Assembly: GCF_006980705.1 (NCBI RefSeq) | Contig: NZ_SBHO01000003.1 | Span: 1-64,000 of the forward strand | Source of the DNA: Tepidiphilus olei | GTDB lineage: Bacteria > Pseudomonadota > Gammaproteobacteria > Burkholderiales > Rhodocyclaceae | DNA: 64,000 bases | Direction: 5' to 3' | Shown: piece after piece, positions 55,414 to 64,000 of the stretch | How positions within the stretch are numbered: position 1 is the stretch's first letter | Layout: each line of letters starts with the position of its first letter | Program-made: the position numbers and the translations under genes | The notes under the pieces: generated by a model | The model's input: the letters and a program-made list of their open reading frames with translations, nothing else | What the model was told of the DNA's origin: nothing | The model's database searches: none

Positions 55414-57372
55414 GTGAGTCTCGAACGGTATTTCACGGCCTATGACGAATGGCGTCGAGAGGCGCTCGAGGCGCTGGAATCTCTTGCCCGCACGCTGGAA
55501 TCCCTGGGCGTGGCGGACGAAGCGTTCGCTGGCAGGCTCGAGGCGGCCCGTGAGCGCCTGCGCGAGGAGTGTCTGCGCCTGGCGTTCGTGGCGGAATTTT
55601 CTCGGGGCAAGTCGGAACTGATCAACGCACTCGTCTTTTCTTCGCTCGGTGCACGGGCCTTGCCCTCTCGCAGCGGCCGTACGACGATGTGCCCCACCGA
55701 GATCGAATGGTACGAGGGAGCGCGTCCCGAAGTCTTGTTGCTACCGATCGACACGCGCCGCGAGATCGTTTCACTGCACGAGGCGCGACGTCGCCGCGAG
55801 TGCTGGAGCGTGCAGTCCTACACTCCAGAAGACCTCGCCTCCGTCCAACGGGCGCTCGAACGCGTGGGCGAGACCCGGCGTATCCCGGTCGACGAGGCAG
55901 AATTCTTGGGTTTTCACATCGACCCCAGCGGCGAGGCCGGCTTGGTGCCGGGTGAAGACGGCCTCGTGGAAGTGCCCGCCTGGCGCCATGCCATCGTGCG
56001 CTATCCGCATCCGCTGCTCGCCCGCGGGCTGGTGATTCTCGATACGCCGGGGTTGAATGCCATCGGCGCCGAAACGGAACTGACGCTCTCGCTTTTGCCG
56101 CAGGCCCACGCCGTGGTCTTCGTGCTGGCCGCCGATACGGGCGTCACCCAGAGCGACATGAAGATCTGGCGCCATTACGTGCTCGAATCGCGCGTCGACC
56201 CCGACGAAGGGTGTCTGATTGCGCTCAACAAGATCGATTCGCTGTGGGACGGTATCCGCACCGAGGACGAGATCGAGCGCGAGATCGCCGCCCAGGTCGA
56301 CTCCGTGGCGCGCATGCTGGCGGTGCGCCCGGAGCATGTCTTCCCCCTCTCGGCGCAGAAGGCGTTGGCCGCTCGCATCCATGGCGAACGGGACTTGCTG
56401 CGCCGTAGCCGCATCGAACCGTTCGAACACGCCTTGTCTCAGGATTTGCTCGGAAAACGCCAGGCGCTCACGCGCGAGGCGGTGGAGTCCGCCTTTCGCG
56501 AGATCGGTTCGTTGGCTGCGGGAATGTTGCGCGAGCGCTTGTCGGCCGTGGGAACACAGGAGTCGGAGCTGGTCGCCCTTCGGGGCCAGAACCGCAGCCG
56601 AGTGGCGTATCTCTTGCGCAAGGCCCAGACGGAGAAAGAGGAATTCGATGCGGCCTTGCGCCGTTATCAGGCCACTCGCGCCGTTTATGTCAAACTCTGT
56701 CGTGAGTTGCTCGACGCGGTGGCGATGTCGCGCTTTCGTTTCGAGCTGGCCGACGTGCGCCATCAGATGGAGATGGCGGCGTTTTCTTCCGACTTGAGGG
56801 AGCGCATCGAGCAGTTTTTCGCACGGGTGTTCGCTCTCATCGACCGGGCTCAGGCCAAGGTGGCGGAGATACACGAGATGCTCACCACCATGATGCGCCA
56901 GCTCGAAGTGGAACACGGCATCGTCTGCAATCCACCGGCGCCGCTCGATTTCGCCGCCGCCCGAGAGTCGCTCGAGACGGCGCGTACCTTGGCCTTACGC
57001 CAGCTTGCCAGCTGGGGCACCATGCTTGCGCATACCAAGTCGGGAGTCATCGAACGATTCCTCGCCTTGGTCGGAAGCGAGGTGCAGCATCGCTGGGCGG
57101 CGATGCACCGCGAAACGGTCACCTGGGTCCGGCAGGCGTTGTTGCCGCTCGAGGCGGCCTTGAAAGAGAAGAAGACCGAGCTCGAGTTGCGCATGAACGG
57201 CATCGTACGGGTGCATCAGGCGGCGGAATCCCTGGAGCCGCAGCTGGCCGAACTACATGCGGAGCGCGAGCGGCTCGAACAGCAACTCCAGCGGCTCGAA
57301 ACCATGTTGCAGCGAGGGCTGGCGACCATCGCGCGCCCCCTGCTCGAACGCGCGCCCGAACATGCCGCTTGA
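55414..57372 (+). CDS. Dynamin-like GTPase
   Basis: A 652-residue protein. The P-loop is AEFSRGKSELINAL (non-canonical G1 but as in bacterial dynamins), G3 is LDTPGLN and G4 is ALNKID. The rest (residues about 330-645) is long alpha-helical with a coiled-coil end (ELHAERERLEQQLQRLETML). It probably acts on membranes. GTG 55414 is chosen because an upstream in-frame region overlaps mutM and lacks similarity. It stands alone, without a second dynamin gene. Confidence 0.85.
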   Translation: MSLERYFTAYDEWRREALEALESLARTLESLGVADEAFAGRLEAARERLREECLRLAFVAEFSRGKSELINALVFSSLGARALPSRSGRTTMCPTEIEWYEGARPEVLLLPIDTRREIVSLHEARRRRECWSVQSYTPEDLASVQRALERVGETRRIPVDEAEFLGFHIDPSGEAGLVPGEDGLVEVPAWRHAIVRYPHPLLARGLVILDTPGLNAIGAETELTLSLLPQAHAVVFVLAADTGVTQSDMKIWRHYVLESRVDPDEGCLIALNKIDSLWDGIRTEDEIEREIAAQVDSVARMLAVRPEHVFPLSAQKALAARIHGERDLLRRSRIEPFEHALSQDLLGKRQALTREAVESAFREIGSLAAGMLRERLSAVGTQESELVALRGQNRSRVAYLLRKAQTEKEEFDAALRRYQATRAVYVKLCRELLDAVAMSRFRFELADVRHQMEMAAFSSDLRERIEQFFARVFALIDRAQAKVAEIHEMLTTMMRQLEVEHGIVCNPPAPLDFAAARESLETARTLALRQLASWGTMLAHTKSGVIERFLALVGSEVQHRWAAMHRETVTWVRQALLPLEAALKEKKTELELRMNGIVRVHQAAESLEPQLAELHAERERLEQQLQRLETMLQRGLATIARPLLERAPEHAA

Positions 57373-57397
57373 TCCTGGCGCGGCTTGCGTGTAAATT
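57369..57397 (+). promoter_or_regulatory. Sigma-70 promoter for the glcC-type regulator
   Basis: TTGATC (57369-57374) and TAAATT (57392-57397) are spaced by exactly 17 nt. It overlaps the last codon of the dynamin-like gene and lies 30 nt before the GntR regulator ATG. Confidence 0.6.
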
Positions 57398-57427
57398 CTT
57401 CGACGATTCATTCACGCGGCCAAGATC

Positions 57428-58204
57428 ATGAGAGCACGAAAAAAAATGATAAGGGAGTGTGAGCGCGTCGCCCATTTGCTCGTTCAGTCCATCTTGGCCG
57501 GTCATCATCCACGTGGTGCCCGCTTGCCGTCCGAACATGCCTTGAGCGAACGGTTCGGGGTGAGTAGGGCAGTGGTACGCGAGGCGATCGCTCATCTGAA
57601 GGCCGAAGGGGTGGTCATGGCACGTCAGGGCTCCGGCACCTACGTGATCGATCGCCCCGGTCGCAAGGGGTTCCATCTGAAGAACGTCGAGGAGGTTTCC
57701 GTCCTCGAAGAACTGCGCCACATCCTCGAGCTGCGCAAGGTGTTCGAAACGGGGGTGGCCGAACTGGCGGCGGTACGGCGCACCGAGACCGATCTGCGCC
57801 ATCTCGAAGCGGTGGTGACTGCCATGGATCACTGGGCCCAGCAGGCAGCGCACACCCCTACCGAGGGGATGACCGGGGCGCAGTGGGACGACGAATTCCA
57901 CCTGGCGCTCGCGCGGGCGACGCACAACCCCGAGATCGAGCGCTTCCAGGAATATCTTGGCGTGAAGAACGCCGCGGTCCACCGCGTGCTCTGGGGTGAA
58001 GAGGGTAGGGTGCGCGATTGGCCGATCGCGGCCAATGCCGAGCACCGCGATATCCTCGAAGCGGTGCGTGCGGGCGATCCGGCGGCGGCGCGGCGCGCGG
58101 CCGAGCGTCACTTGGAAGGAACGGCGGAACGAGTCTCCGAGGTGCTGTGTCCGGCAGGCGAAACCCCTGAAGAACCTTCTTCTTTGGAACCCATCGATGG
58201 CTGA
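57428..58204 (+). CDS. glcC: GntR-family regulator, FadR subfamily, likely of glycolate oxidation (GlcC-like)
   Basis: A 258-residue protein. Residues about 10-78 are a winged helix-turn-helix (LPSEHALSERFGVSRAVVRE) ending in GTYVI. Residues 85-235 form the FCD ligand domain (DDEFHLALARATHN, HRDILEAVRAGDP). FadR-type regulators of this kind respond to glycolate or lactate. It is the first gene before glcD and overlaps it by 7 nt. It could also control lutABC; this is inference. Confidence 0.85.
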   Translation: MRARKKMIRECERVAHLLVQSILAGHHPRGARLPSEHALSERFGVSRAVVREAIAHLKAEGVVMARQGSGTYVIDRPGRKGFHLKNVEEVSVLEELRHILELRKVFETGVAELAAVRRTETDLRHLEAVVTAMDHWAQQAAHTPTEGMTGAQWDDEFHLALARATHNPEIERFQEYLGVKNAAVHRVLWGEEGRVRDWPIAANAEHRDILEAVRAGDPAAARRAAERHLEGTAERVSEVLCPAGETPEEPSSLEPIDG

Positions 58205-59687
58205 GACTGCGCTCCATACTCCTTCTCCCGCCGTCACGCGCGAAGTCTTCGTCGCCGAGTTGCGCCGCCTCCTGCCTGCGGACGGTCTGATCCACGAAGA
58301 AGCCGAGCTGCGTGCCTACGAATGCGACGGCTTGTCGGCCTTCCGTGAGTTGCCCTGGGCCGTGGCCCTGCCGCGCACCGAGGAGGAGGTCGTGGCGCTG
58401 CTGCAGACGTGCCATCGCCTGCGGGTGCCGGTCGTGCCACGCGGCGCGGGTACGGGCTTGTCGGGCGGGGCGCTGCCGCATCCGCAGGGGCTGGTGCTGT
58501 CGCTCGCGCGGCTCAATCGCATCCTCGCCCTCGATCCCTTCGCGCGCACCGCCACGGTGCAGCCGGGGGTGCGCAACCTCGCCATCTCGGAAGCGGCCGC
58601 GCCCTACGGACTCTATTACGCGCCGGATCCGTCCTCACAGATCGCCTGCACGCTGGGAGGCAACGTTGCCGAGAATTCCGGCGGTGTGCATTGCCTGAAG
58701 TACGGTCTCACGGTGCACAACGTGCTGCGCGTACGCGGCTACACCGCCGCGGGGGAGCCCGTCGTGTTCGGCAGCCTCGCGCCGGATGCGCCGGGCTACG
58801 ACCTGCTCGCGCTGGCGATCGGCTCGGAGGGAATGCTGGCGGTGGTCACCGAGATCACGGTGAAACTGCTGCCCCGACCGCAGACGGCGCGCTGCATCCT
58901 TGCCGCCTTCGACTCGGTGCGCGCCGCCGGCGAGGCGGTGGCCGCGATCATCGCCGAGGGCATCATCCCCGCGGGGCTGGAGATGATGGACCAGGGGGCG
59001 ACGATCGCCGCGGAGGACTTCGTCCATGCGGGCTATCCGCTCGAGGCCGCGGCGGTGCTGCTGTGCGAGTCCGACGGTACCCCCGAGGAAGTGGAAGAAG
59101 AGATCGCGCGCATGGGCGCGGTGCTTGAGCGCTGCGGGGCTACCGAGTGGCGCGTCTCGCGCGACGAGGAGGAGCGGCTGCGCTTCTGGGCCGGACGCAA
59201 GGCGGCGTTTCCGGCCGCCGGGCGCGTCTCGCCCGACTACTACTGCATGGATGGGACGATTCCGCGCAAGGCCCTGGGCGAGATGCTGGAGGCGATCGCC
59301 GAGATGGAGCGCGAATACGGGCTGCGCTGTCTCAACGTCTTTCACGCGGGTGATGGCAATCTGCACCCCTTGATCCTGTTCGATGCGAACCAGCCCGGCG
59401 AATGGGAGCGGGCCGAGGCGTTCGGGGCCGACATCCTGGAGCTTTCGGTGCGGCTCGGCGGTACGGTCACCGGCGAGCACGGCGTGGGCGTAGAAAAGAT
59501 CAACCAGATGTGCGTGCAATTCTCGCCCGTGGAGCTCGAGGCGTTCTTCCAGGTGAAAGCAGCTTTCGACCCGGCGGGAATCCTGAATCCCGGCAAGGCG
59601 ATTCCCACGCTGCACCGCTGCGCCGAATACGGCCGGATGCGCGTGTCGCGCGGCAAGCTGCCTTTTGCCGAATTGCCGCGGTTCTGA
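58198..59687 (+). CDS. glcD: Glycolate oxidase FAD subunit
   Basis: A 496-residue protein. The FAD-binding domain has VVPRGAGTGLSGGALP and GGNVAENSGGVHCLKYG; the C-terminal domain has LNVFHAGDGNLHPLILFD and TGEHGVGVEKI. It oxidises glycolate to glyoxylate in the GlcDEF complex. A D-lactate dehydrogenase reading is less likely because the glcE and glcF genes follow. Confidence 0.93.
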
Positions 59688-59742
59688 ACGGCGTGATTGC
59701 TCGTGAAGCAATCGTCGCAATCAGCAGATGGATTCACAAGCC

Positions 59743-59877
59743 ATGAGCGAGAGGGCCTGGGTGCAGCTGCTATTGGTCGCCATTCCCGTGCTGGGGCTGA
59801 TCGGTTCCCTGCTGTGGCTGCGCGACGAGGCGCGGCTCGCCGAGCGGCGCCGCAAAAAACGAGAGGAGAAACGATGA
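59743..59877 (+). CDS. Small single-pass membrane protein between glcD and glcE
   Basis: A 44-residue protein reading MSERAWVQLLLVAIPVLGLI followed by a few hydrophobic residues, then the basic stretch RLAERRRKKREEKR. It has one hydrophobic segment (about residues 7-26) and a positive C-terminus, which predicts an inner-membrane protein with its tail inside. The stop overlaps the glcE ATG (ATGA), so it is tied to translation of the oxidase. No family recognised. Confidence 0.7.
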   Translation: MSERAWVQLLLVAIPVLGLIGSLLWLRDEARLAERRRKKREEKR

Positions 59878-60938
59878 ATGCGATCGTCGATCGCTTGCGT
59901 GAGCAGGTGCTGGCGGCGTGCGGGCGCAGGCGGCTGGAGATCCGCGGCGGGGGCAGCAAATCCTGGTACGGGGCGCCGGATCCGGATGCCGAGCCGCTGG
60001 AGGTGGGCCTACTCTCCGGCATCATCCGTTACGAACCCTCGGAATTGGTGCTCACCGCCTATGGCGGCACGCCGCTGAGGGAGGTGGAGGCGCTGCTCGC
60101 GCGTCACGGGCAATGGTTGCCCTTCTCTCCGCCGCACTTCGCCGATTCGGCCACGATCGGGGGGGCGGTGGCCGCTGGACTCTCCGGCCCGACCCGCTGG
60201 GGACACGGGGCGCTGCGTGACTACGTGCTGGGAGTGCGGGTGCTCGACGGCCAGGGGCGAGTGCTGCGCTTCGGCGGCGAAGTGATGAAGAACGTGGCCG
60301 GCTACGACGTCGCGCGGCTCTTTGCCGGTTCGCTCGGCACCCTGGGGGTGATCCTCGAAGTGTCGCTGAAGGTTTTGCCGCTGCCCCCGGCCACCCTCAC
60401 CCTGCGCTTTGCCTGCAGCCAGGACGAGGCGATCGAACGCCTCAACCGCTGGGCGGGACAGCCGCTTCCCCTGTCGGCGAGCGTGTGGTGGCAAGGGGAA
60501 ATGACCCTGCGCCTTGCCGGCGCCCGGGCGGCGGTGGAAGCGGCCGCGGCGCGCCTGGGCGGCGAGGTGCTGCCGGAGGCGGCGGCGCAGCGATTCTGGG
60601 AGGAAGTGCGCGAGCAGCGCCTGCCCGTCTGGAACCTGCACGAGGGTGAGGTGCTGTGGCGTCTGGCGTTGCCGCCGACCACGCCTGCCTGGGCGGATGC
60701 GGAGGATGCGCTCGTCGAATGGGGCGGAGGGCTGCGCTGGCTGCGCCGCCCGGTGGGCGACGATTCCTGGTTCGAACGCGCTCGCGCCGTGGGCGGACAT
60801 GCCGTGCGCTGGCGCGGCGCCCGGGCCGGTGAGCGCGTGTTCGCGCCGCGCGGCGCCGCCGAGCGCGCCATCGAAGAGCGGCTCAAGGCCGCCTTCGACC
60901 CCGACGGCGTGTTCGCGCGTCGCTTGCCCTTGGAGTGA
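59874..60938 (+). CDS. glcE: Glycolate oxidase FAD-binding subunit
   Basis: A 354-residue protein with an FAD-binding fold: IRGGGSKSWYG near the start, then AVAAGLSGPTRWGHGALRDY and FGGEVMKNVAGYDV. It is shorter than GlcD and has the GlcE C-terminal pattern. It overlaps the small membrane protein gene by 4 nt and precedes glcF by 3 nt. Confidence 0.92.
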   Translation: MNAIVDRLREQVLAACGRRRLEIRGGGSKSWYGAPDPDAEPLEVGLLSGIIRYEPSELVLTAYGGTPLREVEALLARHGQWLPFSPPHFADSATIGGAVAAGLSGPTRWGHGALRDYVLGVRVLDGQGRVLRFGGEVMKNVAGYDVARLFAGSLGTLGVILEVSLKVLPLPPATLTLRFACSQDEAIERLNRWAGQPLPLSASVWWQGEMTLRLAGARAAVEAAAARLGGEVLPEAAAQRFWEEVREQRLPVWNLHEGEVLWRLALPPTTPAWADAEDALVEWGGGLRWLRRPVGDDSWFERARAVGGHAVRWRGARAGERVFAPRGAAERAIEERLKAAFDPDGVFARRLPLE

Positions 60939-60941
60939 GCG

Positions 60942-62177
60942 ATGCAGACGAATCTGGCCGATTTCATTCGTGACACCCCCGCCGGCCGGGTGGCCGACGT
61001 CATTCTGCGCAAGTGCGTACACTGCGGCTTTTGCACCGCCACCTGCCCGACGTATCAGCTGCTCGGGGACGAGCTCGATGGGCCACGCGGGCGCATCTAT
61101 CTGATCAAAGAGGTGCTCGAGGGCGTGCCGCCCACGCGCGCCATCCAGCAACATCTCGACCGCTGCCTCACCTGCCGCGCCTGCGAGACGACCTGTCCTT
61201 CGGGCGTGGAATACGCGCACCTGCTCGACATCGGCCGGCACGAGGTCGATGCGCGCGTGCCGCGGCCGCTCGCCGAACGGGCCAAGCGTTGGGCGCTGGC
61301 GCGCGTGCTGCCTGAACGCCAACGCTTCGCCGCGGCGCTGCGGCTCGCCCGTTTGGGCAAAGGGGTGCTGCCGGATTCCCTGGCGGCGAAGATTCCGGCG
61401 AAAAAAGAGGCTGGCCCGCGACCGACGGCGCGCCACCCTCGCCGCTGGTGGCGGCTGGAAGGCTGCGTGCAGCCCGAGCTGGAACCGGCGATCGACGCGG
61501 CGGCCGAGCGCGTGTTCGACCGGCTGGGCATTTCGCTCGAGGCCGCGCCGGGGGCGGGGTGCTGCGGGGCGATCGAATGGCACCTCGACGAACAGGAACG
61601 GGCGCGAGCGCGGGCGCGGCGCAACATCGACGCCTGGTGGCCGGCGATCGAGTCGGGCGAAATCGAGGGCATCCTCATCACCGCCTCCGGCTGTGCGGCG
61701 CAGGTGCGCGATTACGGCTTCTGGCTCGCCGAGGATCCAGCCTATGCCGACAAGGCAGCGCAGGTGGCGCAGCGGGCGCACGATGTGAGCGAAGTGCTCG
61801 CCGCCGAATCGGCTGCACTCGAAGCGCTGCTGCCGGCGCAGCCGACGCCGCGCGGGGCCGTGGCTTTTCACGCGCCCTGTTCCTTGCAGCACGGTCTGAA
61901 GGTGCGCGGCGTGGTCGAGCGGTTGCTCGCGCGCGCGGGCTACACTCTGGTGCCGGTGCGCGATGCCCACTTGTGCTGCGGTTCGGCCGGAACCTACTCG
62001 CTGCTGCAGGCGGAATTGGCCGAGGCGCTCAAGCGCAACAAGCTCGCCGCCCTCACCGAACACGCTCCGGCCCGGATCGCCTCGGCCAACATCGGCTGCA
62101 TCACCCATCTGGCGCACGGCGCGAGCGTGCCGGTGTGCCATTGGATCGAGCTCATCGACGAGGCGTTGAGGGCATGA
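60942..62177 (+). CDS. glcF: Glycolate oxidase iron-sulfur subunit
   Basis: A 411-residue protein. Two ferredoxin-type sites, [13 protein letters not shown] and [14 protein letters not shown], are followed by two CCG domains ([23 protein letters not shown]). It passes electrons from GlcD to the quinone pool. The stop overlaps the dapF ATG by 4 nt. Confidence 0.94.
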   Translation: MQTNLADFIRDTPAGRVADVILRKCVHCGFCTATCPTYQLLGDELDGPRGRIYLIKEVLEGVPPTRAIQQHLDRCLTCRACETTCPSGVEYAHLLDIGRHEVDARVPRPLAERAKRWALARVLPERQRFAAALRLARLGKGVLPDSLAAKIPAKKEAGPRPTARHPRRWWRLEGCVQPELEPAIDAAAERVFDRLGISLEAAPGAGCCGAIEWHLDEQERARARARRNIDAWWPAIESGEIEGILITASGCAAQVRDYGFWLAEDPAYADKAAQVAQRAHDVSEVLAAESAALEALLPAQPTPRGAVAFHAPCSLQHGLKVRGVVERLLARAGYTLVPVRDAHLCCGSAGTYSLLQAELAEALKRNKLAALTEHAPARIASANIGCITHLAHGASVPVCHWIELIDEALRA

Positions 62178-63031
62178 ACCTTCTCCATTTCACCAAGATG
62201 CACGGCCTGGGCAACGATTTCGTCGTGATCGACGCGATTCGCCAGCGCTTCACGCCTACGCCGGAACTAGTACGCTGGCTTGCCGACCGCCATTTCGGCA
62301 TCGGCTGCGACCAGCTCCTGCTGGTGGAGGCGCCCACCCGCCCCGACGCCGATTTCCGCTACCGCATCTTCAACGCCGACGGCGGCGAGGTGGCGCAGTG
62401 CGGCAACGGTGCGCGCTGTTTCGCCCGCTTCGTGGTGGAGAAAGGGCTCACCACCAAGCAGCGCCTGCGCGTGGAGACGGCGAGCGGCGTGATCGAACCC
62501 GAGCTGCGCGAGGAAGGGGAGGTGGCCGTCGACATGGGCGTGCCGGTGCTCGAACCCGCGCGCATCCCCTTCGTCAGCGACACCGATGCAGTGGTGCAGA
62601 CGCTCGAAGTCGACGGCAGGCCGGTGGAACTCACGGCAGTCTCCATGGGCAATCCCCACGCGGTGCTGGTGGTGCAGGACGCCGATCGGGCGCCGGTGGC
62701 CGAGCTCGGTCCACGAATCGAGCGTCATCCCCGTTTTCCCGAACGCGTCAACGTCGGCTTCATGCAGGTGCTCGCGCCCGACGCGATCCGGCTGCGCGTA
62801 TTCGAGCGCGGGGCGGGTGAGACGCTCGCCTGCGGCACGGGTGCCTGCGCCGCGGTGGTGGCCGGTACCCTGCGCGGGCTGCTGTGCCCGCCGGTGACGG
62901 TACACACGCGCGGCGGGCGGCTGCGCATCGAATGGGCCGGGCCGGGTCGGCCCGTGATCATGATCGGCCCGGCGCGCACCGTGTTCGAAGGAGTGATCGA
63001 CCTCGACCAACCCTGGGAGCTACCGCGATGA
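62174..63031 (+). CDS. dapF: Diaminopimelate epimerase
   Basis: A 285-residue protein. [12 protein letters not shown], the first catalytic Cys in [10 protein letters not shown] and the second in [12 protein letters not shown] identify it. It makes meso-diaminopimelate for lysine and peptidoglycan. It overlaps both glcF and the DUF484 gene, a coupling that ties a cell-wall gene to the glycolate operon. Confidence 0.95.
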   Translation: MNLLHFTKMHGLGNDFVVIDAIRQRFTPTPELVRWLADRHFGIGCDQLLLVEAPTRPDADFRYRIFNADGGEVAQCGNGARCFARFVVEKGLTTKQRLRVETASGVIEPELREEGEVAVDMGVPVLEPARIPFVSDTDAVVQTLEVDGRPVELTAVSMGNPHAVLVVQDADRAPVAELGPRIERHPRFPERVNVGFMQVLAPDAIRLRVFERGAGETLACGTGACAAVVAGTLRGLLCPPVTVHTRGGRLRIEWAGPGRPVIMIGPARTVFEGVIDLDQPWELPR

Positions 63032-63660
63032 GCTGCTCGCACGACGACGTTCGCCATTATCTGCAGGAACATCCGGACTTCTTCCTGCGCGAGCCGGCGC
63101 TGGCGGCCTCCTTGGCCCTGCCGTCCGAAGGGCCGGGGGGGACGGTGTCGCTCGCCCAGCATCAGGCGAGCCTGCTGCGCGGCCAACTCCAGGCGATGGA
63201 AGAGAAATTCGCCCAGCTCTTGCAGATCGGGCGGCAGAACGACCAGCTCGCCGAGCGGATGCATCGCCTCGCGCTCGCCCTCATCGGGGCGGAGACGCGG
63301 CCGCAGGTGCGCCAGATCCTCACGCGCACTCTCACCGAAGAGTTCGCCGTGCCGACGGTGCGCCTGGGCCTTCCCGGCTGGCTCGCGGCGGAATTGCCCG
63401 AGACGCTCGCGGCGTTCGCCCGCACGCTCTCCGAGGTATACGTGGGGTCGCCGCCCCATCCGGCGCTCGCCGCCTGGCTCGGTACCGACGTCGCCTCCTG
63501 CGCCGTGCTGCCGCTGCCCGTGCCCGAAGAAGGCGTAGGGCTGCTGGTGCTCGGCAGCCCCGAGCCGCAGCGCTTCTATCCGGCGATGGGAACCGTCTTC
63601 CTGCGGCGTATCGGCGAGCTCGCCTCGGCGGCGCTCGCCCGCTGCCGCGAGGTGGTGTGA
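63028..63660 (+). CDS. DUF484 family protein
   Basis: A 210-residue protein. It begins [20 protein letters not shown], typical of DUF484, followed by a coiled coil (about residues 50-85) and a GAF-like half. The function is unknown. It stands between dapF and xerC, the conserved order in many proteobacteria. ATG 63028 overlaps the dapF stop by 4 nt. Confidence 0.9.
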   Translation: MSCSHDDVRHYLQEHPDFFLREPALAASLALPSEGPGGTVSLAQHQASLLRGQLQAMEEKFAQLLQIGRQNDQLAERMHRLALALIGAETRPQVRQILTRTLTEEFAVPTVRLGLPGWLAAELPETLAAFARTLSEVYVGSPPHPALAAWLGTDVASCAVLPLPVPEEGVGLLVLGSPEPQRFYPAMGTVFLRRIGELASAALARCREVV

Positions 63661-64000
63661 GCCCCGTGGACGAATCCAGGCTGCCCGAGGCGCTCGAGCG
63701 CTACCTCGCCGTGCTCGCTGCCGAGCGGCGTAGCGCCACGGCCACGTTGCGCGCCTACCGGCTGGAGCTCGCGGCGCTTTCCGCGGCAACGGGCGGTGAG
63801 CCGCTGCGCGCCGACGCGGCTGCCTTGCGCGCGGCGCTCGCCCGGGCCCACGGGCAGGGTCTGGCGCCGCGCTCGCTCGCCCGGCGCCTCTCATGCTGGC
63901 GTGGGTTCTACCGCTGGGCGCTGCGCCAGGGCTGGGTGGCGGTCAATCCCGCCGAGGGGCTGCGCGCGCCGCGCGCGCCGCGCCTCCTGCCCAAGGCGTT
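63657..64000 (+). CDS. xerC: Tyrosine recombinase XerC (5' part, truncated by window edge)
   Basis: About 114 residues are visible, including LPEALERYLAVLAAERRSAT and SLARRLSCWRGFYRWALRQG, then VNPAEGLRAPRAPR. This is the core-binding domain of XerC/XerD; the catalytic half lies outside. GTG 63657 overlaps the DUF484 stop; GTG 63666 is an alternative. By context it is XerC, which resolves chromosome dimers at dif. Confidence 0.85.
   Translation, partial: MSPVDESRLPEALERYLAVLAAERRSATATLRAYRLELAALSAATGGEPLRADAAALRAALARAHGQGLAPRSLARRLSCWRGFYRWALRQGWVAVNPAEGLRAPRAPRLLPKA

Overview
The window is a gene-dense, very GC-rich bacterial chromosome segment. I infer a betaproteobacterium, possibly of the Hydrogenophilaceae or a nearby sulfur-oxidising group. 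The reasons are the DUF3460 protein, a DnaQ exonuclease fused to a GIY-YIG domain, a MaoC-like/Pta fusion beside ackA, the dapF-DUF484-xerC order, and a thiosulfate dehydrogenase pair (tsdBA). No rRNA, tRNA, CRISPR array or intact insertion sequence was seen.

Layout. 1-8.3 kb: a divergent cell-surface polysaccharide cluster. Two glycosyltransferases and a methyltransferase with a repeated coiled coil run on the minus strand. An ABC exporter (Wzm/Wzt with a polysaccharide-binding tail) and two more glycosyltransferases run on the plus strand. This looks like ABC-transporter-dependent O-antigen export in which a terminal methylation may set chain length. 8.3-13.5 kb: a RuvC-less relative of TnpB under its own strong promoter, then a complete type I secretion system (ABC, membrane fusion, TolC) without a visible substrate. 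13.4-22 kb (minus): exonuclease/GIY-YIG, DUF3460, cysS, dksA, sixA, a CYTH-CHAD protein and glnE. 22-27.7 kb (plus): yhdP-like, nitrilase-like and tldD genes in an overlapping operon. 27.6-32.8 kb (minus): MaoC/pta, ackA, proS and a lytic transglycosylase. 33-38.1 kb (plus): glmU, glmS and tsdB-tsdA.

38.3-48.5 kb (all minus) is the accessory part after an Old Yellow Enzyme-type gene. It holds a FitAB toxin-antitoxin pair, an orphan molbindin and a type III restriction-modification operon that also encodes a Zeta-like P-loop kinase and two small proteins. It continues with a ParD antitoxin beside a broken ParE, a YghU-type glutathione transferase and a DUF4160/DUF2442 pair. A diverged copy of the 3' end of the glutathione transferase gene lies on the far side of parDE, so the two copies flank the module like attachment sites. 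The central part of the mod methyltransferase gene is visibly AT-richer than its ends.

48.5-64 kb returns to core metabolism. lutABC (lactate oxidation, minus) diverges from ygiQ, azlCD, mutM and a dynamin-like GTPase. A GntR regulator then leads the glycolate oxidase genes glcD, a 44-residue membrane protein, glcE and glcF. These overlap dapF, a DUF484 gene and the start of xerC, which runs off the window. Most neighbouring genes overlap by 4 nt or sit a few bases apart, so translationally coupled operons are the rule. No gene-free stretch exceeds 300 bases.
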